Positions 1 through 4,700 of a stretch of DNA of 7,481 nt are shown here, piece by piece; position 1 is the stretch's first letter, and the number at the start of each line of letters is the position of its first letter. Both the position numbers and the translations under genes were made by a program. The notes under the pieces were generated by a model. The model did not search any database and was not told the origin of the DNA. It saw nothing but the letters and a program-made list of their open reading frames with translations. The stretch is from Chloroflexota bacterium (GTDB lineage Bacteria > Chloroflexota > Dehalococcoidia > UBA2247 > RBG-13-53-26), in contig QMOF01000111.1 in assembly GCA_003650185.1 (NCBI GenBank), positions 1 to 7,481 on the forward strand, in the 5' to 3' direction.

Positions 1-660
1 AGGATGCTCTACCTCCAGGATGAGCTTGGCTGTCACAACGTCAACTTCGTCTCCCCATCGCACTTTGTGCCTCAACTGGTGCGAGCGGTGGCTGAAGCCG
101 TACCTATGGGTCTGAGAGTCCCGCTGGTCTACAACAGCAGCGGCTATGATTCCGTGGCGTCGCTCCGGGAGCTTGACGGCATCATAAGCGTCTATCTGCC
201 CGACCTGAGGTACGCCTCCAGCAAGTGGGCCAGGAAGTTCTCCCAAACCGGTGACTACGTGTCGCATGCCCGCCAGGCCATCAAGGAGATGCACAGGCAG
301 GTGGGCGACCTGGTGCTGGATGAACACGGAGTGGCACAGCGGGGGCTGATCGTGCGTCACCTGGTGCTGCCCAACGGTATCGGGGGCAGTCAGGAATCGC
401 TGACCTGGTTGGCGCGAGAGCTTGGCACGACGGTCGCGGTCAGCATAATGGCCCAATATTCGCCGCAGTACCGGGCACAAGGCATCCCTCTGCTCTCCAG
501 GACGATATCGACGGCTGAGTACGAAGCGGTGCTTGATGTGGTTGGTCGGCTGGGCCTCGAGAATGGCTGGGTGCAGGAAATGGGTTCAGCAGACAGCTAT
601 CTGCCTGACTTCGAGCGTGCGGGCGACCCCTTTCACCCCGTGCCAGGGACAGCGCAGTAG
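1..660 (+). CDS. Radical-SAM protein, PflX-like (COG1313), 5'-truncated
   Basis: The reading frame is open from the first base (AGG) to TAG at 658-660, giving 219 visible residues. It is the C-terminal two thirds of a PflX-type protein, the group resembling pyruvate formate-lyase activating enzyme. Recognisable family blocks, in order, are MLYLQDELGCHNVNFVSPSH, PLVYNSSGYDSV, DGIISVYLPDLRY, a KEMHRQVG block, GLIVRHLVLPNG and SIMAQYSPQY. The CxxxCxxC motif that holds the 4Fe-4S cluster and SAM lies N-terminal in this family and would be left of the window, so it cannot be checked. The ATG at position 4 sits inside the conserved core and is not the true start. The physiological substrate of COG1313 proteins is not settled; a role in installing a glycyl radical or another radical modification is family inference. 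Family assignment is fairly sure; function is not. Confidence 0.85.
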   Translation, partial: RMLYLQDELGCHNVNFVSPSHFVPQLVRAVAEAVPMGLRVPLVYNSSGYDSVASLRELDGIISVYLPDLRYASSKWARKFSQTGDYVSHARQAIKEMHRQVGDLVLDEHGVAQRGLIVRHLVLPNGIGGSQESLTWLARELGTTVAVSIMAQYSPQYRAQGIPLLSRTISTAEYEAVLDVVGRLGLENGWVQEMGSADSYLPDFERAGDPFHPVPGTAQ

Positions 661-677
661 CGGGGCGACGTTATGTC

Positions 678-698
678 GGGCCCTCCTTCGAGAGGCCC
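678..698 (+). terminator. Hairpin downstream of the radical-SAM gene, possible weak terminator
   Basis: GGGCC-CTC pairs with GAG-a-GGCCC around a CTTC loop, giving eight base pairs with one bulged A, 18 nt after the stop codon. No T-run follows, so it is not a classical intrinsic terminator. It could be a processing or stability hairpin. Confidence 0.25.
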
Positions 699-739
699 AA
701 CAGCAGGATGGGCTACCCACCCAGCGGCGCCTTCAGGTG

Positions 740-748
740 TGGTATGAT
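740..748 (+). promoter_or_regulatory. Possible extended -10 promoter for the phosphorylase-like gene
   Basis: TGGTATGAT matches an extended -10 element (TGn followed by TATGAT) and is the best sigma-70-like box in the gap after the radical-SAM gene. No convincing -35 hexamer sits 16-18 nt upstream, where the sequence is cccagc-like. Transcription from here would leave a leader of about 100 nt before the ATG at 860. Confidence 0.25.
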
Positions 749-794
749 GGGGCCATGCCCGCTATATGTCAGGAACTGGGCTGAGGCGTGAGGA

Positions 795-866
795 ATGCAG
801 GTCAAGCGCTATAGCTCCGGCAATAGCGTTTGGAGACTACCACCAAAGACGCAACACAGATGCTAG
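795..866 (+). CDS. Possible 23-aa leader ORF overlapping the next gene start
   Basis: ATG at 795 opens a 23-codon frame ending at TAG 864-866; the product would begin MQVKRYSSGNSVW. A TGAGG sequence at 782-786 lies about eight nt upstream and could act as ribosome binding site. The frame ends four bases past the ATG at 860, which has no Shine-Dalgarno sequence of its own, so translational coupling is conceivable. The peptide matches nothing I recognise and the frame may be chance. Confidence 0.2.
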   Translation: MQVKRYSSGNSVWRLPPKTQHRC

Positions 867-1615
867 CTCTCGTGGGTGCAATGACAGAAGAGGTCGCCGA
901 CCTCAGGAAGCAAATGGTCATCGAACAGACTGTAGCTGAGTCGCACTGCCGTATTTACCGGGGCAGCCACCAGGGGAAAGACCTGGTGCTGGTGCAATCC
1001 GGCATGGGCAGGGAGATGGCGGAGCGAGCCATCAGACTGACGCTGGAGCGCTTTTCGATCGCGACAGTGGTCTCATTCGGTTACTCCGGCGCCCTGACCC
1101 AAGTGTTGAGAGCAGGCGATGTCATTGTATGCCGGAAGCTCTATGGCCACAATGACGCCGTGCCACAGGCTGGAACGTCACTCTCCGCGTGTCACTCCGA
1201 CGCAGCGCTGGCGTTGGCTGCAGCAGAGGCTTTTGAAGGTGCGCAACTCAAGTGGATGGAGGCCGACAGCATAACATGGCCCCGGCTCGTCCGCGATCCG
1301 CATGCCAAGACTGAGTTGGGCAGCATCTTCTCCGCCCAGGCGGTGGACATGGAGAGTTACTGGATCGCCAGGATAGCAGATGAAAGGGGCATCCCCTTCT
1401 TGTCCATCCGCGCGATATCCGACACCGCCTCTGATCCCTTGCCGCCGTTCGACACGCTGGTGAGATCCGATGGCCGCCTGCGAGCAAGAAGGGCAGCCCT
1501 GTACTTCCTGCCCCGTCCGTGGCAACTGACAACGCTGTTCCGCTTCTATCGGCAGGCCCGCTGTGCAAGAGAGAGCCTGAAAGTAGCAGTGGACTGTTTT
1601 CTGGGTCGGCTCTAA
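860..1615 (+). CDS. Nucleoside phosphorylase-fold enzyme, HpnG-like
   Basis: A soluble 251-aa protein of the PNP/UDP phosphorylase superfamily. The N-terminus MLALVGAMTEEVADL matches the family's first strand and conserved acidic pair (E10/E11). Next come VQSGMGREMAERA (compare SGVGKVNA) and VVSFGYSGALTQVLRAGDVI. The nucleoside-binding block AVDMES spans residues 161-166, with E165 as the expected ribose-binding Glu. RAISDTASDPLPP contains D188, the expected catalytic Asp acting at the purine. The C-terminal part (LPP after the Asp block, SDGRL, then RPWQL and an Arg-rich helix) resembles hopanoid-associated phosphorylase HpnG more than MTA/SAH nucleosidase. HpnG acts on adenosylhopane in hopanoid side-chain synthesis. 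No other hopanoid gene is visible, so the substrate remains open. I chose the ATG at 860 because the family begins there; the in-frame TTG at 830 adds ten unlike residues and also lacks a ribosome binding site. Confidence 0.75.
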   Translation: MLALVGAMTEEVADLRKQMVIEQTVAESHCRIYRGSHQGKDLVLVQSGMGREMAERAIRLTLERFSIATVVSFGYSGALTQVLRAGDVIVCRKLYGHNDAVPQAGTSLSACHSDAALALAAAEAFEGAQLKWMEADSITWPRLVRDPHAKTELGSIFSAQAVDMESYWIARIADERGIPFLSIRAISDTASDPLPPFDTLVRSDGRLRARRAALYFLPRPWQLTTLFRFYRQARCARESLKVAVDCFLGRL

Positions 1616-1632
1616 AGAGGCACAGACCATCG

Positions 1633-1647
1633 CCTGGCACCACCAGG
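1633..1647. terminator. Small hairpin between convergent genes
   Basis: CCTGG, loop caccA, CCAGG form a 5-bp stem in the 60-nt gap between the converging phosphorylase-like and sixA genes. Without a T-run on either strand it is at best a weak bidirectional terminator. Confidence 0.15.
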
Positions 1648-1675
1648 AAGCGGGCCGAACGAGTACCCAGCCGGT

Positions 1676-2137
1676 CTATATAATGAGACCAGGGACAAGA
1701 GCCCAGGCCACCACCCAACCACCATCAACGCTGCGAAGGCACACTACACCGCCCATGGTGAAACCGACGACTTCCTTCGTAGGGTCCCCCACAACCAACG
1801 AAGACGCCAGCCGGCTCAAGTGCGGAAGGTGTCCCACGATCATCAGTGGCTCTTGGGCTTCTAAGACTAGCTGCTTCGCCTTTTCAGGGCTGTCCGACGG
1901 CCCGAGACCCTCCTGCTCGGCCACGCCGCAAGGTGGCATCACCTGGTCGGCAATAAGCTCAGCCGTCTGCCTGGCCCTGAGCCTTCCGGAATGGAGAATA
2001 CGGGTAACCTCCAAGCCCAGGCAGCCGACGCGAGTGGCTACAAGCTCGACGTCGCTCCGTCCCTTGTCTGTCAGGGGCCGACCGGGGTCTTCTGCCTCTG
2101 ACTTAGCTTCCCCGTGCTGTACGAGGTAGACCTCCAT
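1676..2137 (-). CDS. sixA: SixA-type phosphohistidine phosphatase
   Basis: A 153-aa single-domain histidine phosphatase of about the same length as E. coli SixA, expected to remove phosphate from phosphohistidine on histidine-containing transfer domains or PTS proteins. The N-terminus MEVYLVQHGEA carries the catalytic His (H8), but the usual Arg of the RHG motif is Gln (Q7). RPLTDKG follows at 20-26, as in the family. SGRLRARQTAE (50-60) supplies the second phosphate-binding Arg region, and VGHLPHLS (101-108) the second catalytic His (H103). ATG at 2137 is preceded by GAGGA (complement of 2144-2148) with a six-nt spacer. It is last in a minus-strand gene set, 57 nt after the 216-aa hypothetical, and converges with the phosphorylase-like gene. 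The Q7 form seems to recur in SixA-like proteins of related bacteria (from memory), so it need not mean loss of activity. Confidence 0.85.
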   Translation of the reverse strand: MEVYLVQHGEAKSEAEDPGRPLTDKGRSDVELVATRVGCLGLEVTRILHSGRLRARQTAELIADQVMPPCGVAEQEGLGPSDSPEKAKQLVLEAQEPLMIVGHLPHLSRLASSLVVGDPTKEVVGFTMGGVVCLRSVDGGWVVAWALVPGLII

Positions 2138-2194
2138 TGGCCGTCCTCACGATCACTTTGGTTTTCCCTGGGCCAACCATGCCCGGTCCTTGCG

Positions 2195-2845
2195 CTAGTC
2201 CGGCTCGCCGGAGGCCTGGTCGCTGGCGCTCTGGCTTTCGGCCTGGCGGTCTCTGAGCCAGCGCTTGAGCTCGTCCAGGGCTGGCGGGGCGACGTAGAAA
2301 ACCTGAACGTCCGAGGGAAATTGCACTCCGTGACCCTCCCTCATCAGCAGCAACCCCACCTCCCTCGCCCCCAGCGTTTCGTCGATGCACTTCGCCATGT
2401 GCTCGTCTCTTCTTTTCTGCGCGTCCAGGTACGAATCATACACCAGCCTTATGGCCTTCTGGCTTTGGAGGCCTACAGCCAGACACCTGCTCCAGTCCAT
2501 GAACTCAGCCAGCAACTCTGCTTCCTCGAGCGGCTGGAGCTCGGCCCCGGTTGCTAGCCTGGCTTGCACGATGCTGTGGCTACCTGTGTTCAACTCTTCG
2601 ATGGCCTTCGCCCCATTCTCACCACCCACCGGTACCAGCTCATGGTACACTTTCTTCACATTGCCCAGCTTCGACTCCAGGTTGGTCACATGGGCCTCGA
2701 CCTGTTCCCAATAGCTGCTGACCCTGTCCTGCAAATCGCCCTCCGGTTTCCTGGGAAGAAATACCAGGGGCACGAAGAACAGCTTTCTCTCGGCCTTGAA
2801 CTCGTTGGCCGAAGGTTTCTCCATTCTGCCTAGCTCTTGTGACAT
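2195..2845 (-). CDS. Conserved hypothetical protein, 216 aa
   Basis: I recall relatives of this protein in Dehalococcoidia genomes but know no function. It has no signal peptide or membrane segment. A short beta-prone opening (KLFFVPLVFLPRKPEGDL, 21-38) is followed by a long, mostly helical charged middle (about 40-155) containing EFMDWSRCLAVGLQSQKA. Two beta-prone stretches come next: REVGLLLMREGHGVQF (161-176) and VQVFYVAPPALDELKRWL (180-197). The last 16 residues are a Ser/Ala/acidic tail that looks disordered. The IDETL, LLLMREG and YVAPPALDE order faintly recalls the third domain of eRF1/Pelota-like proteins, which I give only as a guess. ATG 2845 is supported by GGGAGG four nt upstream; an internal Met8 is the alternative. 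The gene begins 22 nt after the 277-aa hypothetical ends, so the two are almost certainly co-transcribed. Confidence 0.75.
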   Translation of the reverse strand: MSQELGRMEKPSANEFKAERKLFFVPLVFLPRKPEGDLQDRVSSYWEQVEAHVTNLESKLGNVKKVYHELVPVGGENGAKAIEELNTGSHSIVQARLATGAELQPLEEAELLAEFMDWSRCLAVGLQSQKAIRLVYDSYLDAQKRRDEHMAKCIDETLGAREVGLLLMREGHGVQFPSDVQVFYVAPPALDELKRWLRDRQAESQSASDQASGEPD

Positions 2846-2867
2846 GCGCCTCCCTGTCGGACCAAGC

Positions 2868-3701
2868 CTACTCGCCCCTCAAACCGAAGAGGGTGCTCTT
2901 CCTGTGCTGGAGATAGTGCTCAGACATGAAATTGAGGGGCTTCTTGGCAACAGCAAAATTGCCATGGAGCAGCCAGAACACTTCCGATAACTCAAGCAAT
3001 CTGGCTGACTGGTGTTCCGCGGCCAGCTTGTAGAACCTCCTGCCTTCCTCCTCGTAGTCCGCCATGTCCCGCCTCAGCCTTCTGGTGAAGCTGGGCCTCG
3101 CCTCGCCCAAGGAAGGGTAGCGGTAGTCGAACGCGGCGTATTCAGGGTACATGCCTGAAATAAACAGGCAGACATCCGCTATCCTCTTGTAAAAGCCAAA
3201 CCTGTATTCTTCATCCACGGTCTGACACATTTCAGTCAGACAGTCGATGTCCATGTCGTTGAACCGGAGCTTCCGCCATATCCCTTTCCTCACCCGCGTG
3301 GTAACCACATAGCTCTCGATCCGCACGAAAGACGTCAGCATATCGGCGAGATAAGTCAGGACGCTGCGGTTGGCCAGAAACTCGGCTACCTGGTTGGCAT
3401 CGAAAACCGGTACTCTCTGGGTGGCCGTTCTTTCCACCGTGTACTTCTGGGACTCGATCTCTCTCCGGGTCTTCCTGAGCAAGACCTCGAACAGGAAGCG
3501 CGGGCTGATCCGGGCCAGGACTTCTTCGCCCATCGTGGTTATTCGTTGGAACACCCGTTCAGCTTCCTGCTCCAGCATCCCCTCGACAATCACAGGATCA
3601 TCTTTGAAGGTGTCGATCCTGTCAGCAAGTCTGGGCTCTACCGTTTCAACCAGGAAAAGAATGTCACTGTCCGAGAATGGTATCGTAGTCTTGCTGCCCA
3701 T
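2868..3701 (-). CDS. Conserved hypothetical protein, 277 aa
   Basis: A soluble, mainly alpha-helical protein with no signal peptide, membrane segment or domain I can name; similar proteins appear, from memory, in Dehalococcoidia. Blocks that look conserved are DPVIVEGMLEQEAERVFQRI (35-54), ISPRFLFEVLLRKTRREIES (65-84), RIESYVVTTRVRKGIWRKL (127-145) and RFNDMDIDCL (146-155). Two more are EYRFGFYKRIADVCLFISGM (165-184) and RRFYKLAAEHQSARLLELSE (221-240). The density of Arg, Glu and aromatic residues suggests a scaffold or nucleic-acid/protein-binding role, but no catalytic signature is visible. I place the start at ATG 3701, with GAGG about five nt upstream. An upstream ATG at 3758 would add 19 residues (MGLWGPQPNC...) that look like noncoding sequence. 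It is the first gene of the minus-strand set and reads away from the structured intergenic region. Confidence 0.75.
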   Translation of the reverse strand: MGSKTTIPFSDSDILFLVETVEPRLADRIDTFKDDPVIVEGMLEQEAERVFQRITTMGEEVLARISPRFLFEVLLRKTRREIESQKYTVERTATQRVPVFDANQVAEFLANRSVLTYLADMLTSFVRIESYVVTTRVRKGIWRKLRFNDMDIDCLTEMCQTVDEEYRFGFYKRIADVCLFISGMYPEYAAFDYRYPSLGEARPSFTRRLRRDMADYEEEGRRFYKLAAEHQSARLLELSEVFWLLHGNFAVAKKPLNFMSEHYLQHRKSTLFGLRGE

Positions 3702-3756
3702 TTCAGCCTCTATCCACAAGCCTAGCCTGCAATTGGGTTGTGGTCCCCAAAGGCCC

Positions 3757-3800
3757 AAATATCGCTATCCAATCTAAATTTTACCATATTTAGCATAAGA
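3757..3800. promoter_or_regulatory. AT-rich divergent promoter island with a dyad
   Basis: This is the clearest AT-rich patch in an otherwise GC-rich window, lying between the minus-strand operon and the structured plus-strand region. It contains the inverted repeat CTAAAT (3774-3779) / ATTTAG (3788-3793) separated by eight nt. On the minus strand TAAAAT and TATGCT are possible -10 boxes, but I find no good -35 partner. It could be promoter DNA with an operator; exact elements cannot be assigned by eye. Confidence 0.3.
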
Positions 3801-3837
3801 GACCGTGCCTCGATAGTGCGTGATTTGTCTGACTGTG

Positions 3838-4330
3838 CCGCGCGGCCCGCCTTTGGCCGCGTGGGTCTCATATTTTGGGCCGGCCAGGGCGTCAACCTCG
3901 GTCCCATTGGCCCGTGGCACCTGGCCGACAGTCGAGGTTATCCCTGGCCCGAGCAGTGATGTGGGGACAGGTCGTCAGGCCTGTCCGTGCCGAGTGCAGT
4001 AACTGGGTGCCTGCATGAGCACAGCGAAGGGTCTCGGCCGCTGGGGTCCTTCGCTGGACTCGGAATCGTGGGGCGGGTGCGGCACTGTGGAATCCACCGC
4101 CGCTGTTGCCGCTGTGGCCAGAGTGTAGGGCCACCGGGTGGGGACACCCCAGGGCACCGTGCGGTGGCCCACCACCAGAAGACAAGTCCTACCTGGCCAG
4201 CACCGTTTGACAAGGCCCTGTGGCTGCGGTAATGTATCGCAGAATCGGATACCCGCCATCGGGCTCCACAGGCGATTGGCCTGGTAAGACTTGGGGGCAG
4301 GCACAACTGGCACGCTATTGCGCAGCAATG
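3838..4330 (+). ncRNA. Hairpin-dense noncoding region, candidate structured RNA or long leader
   Basis: About 500 nt with no believable protein gene on either strand but with consecutive inverted repeats. Stems read by eye are: 3838-3864 (10 bp, 7-nt loop); 3882-3949 (8+7 bp around an internal loop); 3965-3986 (7 bp); 3994-4016 (6 bp); 4022-4056 (14 bp); 4079-4103 (5+4 bp); 4128-4170 (9 bp plus an inner 5 bp); 4217-4272 (three-way junction); 4279-4302 (5 bp); and 4316-4330 (6 bp). All G-T pairs used are G-U pairs in a plus-strand transcript and would be A-C mismatches on the other strand. I compared it by eye with RNase P, tmRNA, SRP and 6S signatures and saw no match. It could be an independent RNA, the structured 5' leader of the downstream membrane operon, or a palindrome-rich DNA element. 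The ends are approximate. Confidence 0.35.
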
Positions 4331-4436
4331 CCGTCCTTGCGTTAGTACGTGCCCACTTCATGGGAATCCATCAGTTTGGTGTCAGTCAGCAGGTGGCGGG
4401 ACACAGTAAACATGTGACCGGGCCAGGTGACTTGGG
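4331..4436 (+). promoter_or_regulatory. Leader immediately before the membrane operon, with ribosome binding site
   Basis: This stretch is less structured than the one before it. AGGTGA at 4425-4430 matches the anti-Shine-Dalgarno sequence and lies six nt before the GTG at 4437. Upstream, GTGTC (4377-4381) and GACAC could form a weak 5-bp stem. I see no convincing sigma-70 promoter here, which leaves open transcription through the upstream structured region. Confidence 0.5.
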
Positions 4437-4700
4437 GTGAAGGTCTACGACAGGCTTCTGGTCTGCTTGGCGCTTGTTTTCGCGCTGACAACGGTTCTTA
4501 TCTCGACTTCGAACCAGGGCCTGGATGTCTATTTCTCCGTCTACCTCTTTGAGTGCCTTGCTTTGACCCTGCTGTTCTCTCACCTCAATCCCAGTGCGCG
4601 CGCAGGTCTGAACCGCGTGAGCTACGTCCTGGCCATCGGTCTGCTGTGTCTGGTGGCGCTACGGGTGACGGAAGTTGTGACCGGGGTGGAGATCATATGA
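4437..4700 (+). CDS. Small three-helix membrane protein
   Basis: An 87-aa hydrophobic protein with three predicted transmembrane helices at about residues 6-23 (RLLVCLALVFALTTVLIS), 31-48 (VYFSVYLFECLALTLLFS) and 61-81 (VSYVLAIGLLCLVALRVTEVV). The short polar link NPSARAGLNR joins helices 2 and 3. GTG at 4437 is the only start available after an in-frame TGA at 4428 and has a strong AGGTGA ribosome binding site. Its stop overlaps the ATG of the next gene (ATGA, 4697-4700), a sign of translational coupling and joint function. I recall small membrane proteins with this VYFSVYLFE...LNP...GLN pattern beside DUF4129/DUF4350 genes in Chloroflexota and some archaea, but no function is known to me. 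It may anchor or assemble the envelope complex encoded downstream. Confidence 0.7.
   Translation: MKVYDRLLVCLALVFALTTVLISTSNQGLDVYFSVYLFECLALTLLFSHLNPSARAGLNRVSYVLAIGLLCLVALRVTEVVTGVEII

Noticed and set aside
4..6. ATG near the left edge as the start of the radical-SAM gene
   Set aside because: It lies within the conserved core of the family and the frame continues open to position 1, so the gene starts outside the window.
1178..1718. Two minus-strand frames over the phosphorylase-like gene
   Set aside because: The plus-strand product has catalytic motifs; the antisense products are Cys/Gly/Arg-rich with no family features.
1683..2129. 148-codon plus-strand frame over sixA
   Set aside because: The minus strand encodes a clear SixA; the plus-frame product is low-complexity Ser/Thr/Pro/Arg.
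3882..3949. Integron attC site suggested by AAC...GTT inside an imperfect palindrome
   Set aside because: The flanks do not fit the RYYYAAC and GTTRRRY core sequences, and no gene cassette or integrase is present.
3838..4330. RNase P RNA, tmRNA, SRP or 6S RNA
   Set aside because: I saw none of the conserved core sequences of these RNAs on either strand by eye; a covariance-model search would be decisive.
3892..4361. Three overlapping minus-strand open frames of 97-128 codons and one plus-strand frame in the structured intergenic region
   Set aside because: Their products are Pro/Arg/Cys/His-rich without recognisable domains or ribosome binding sites, as expected for noncoding GC-rich DNA. 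A CxxH...CxxC-like stretch in the plus frame (RHCGIHRRCCRCG) recalls transposase zinc ribbons, but nothing around it extends the match.
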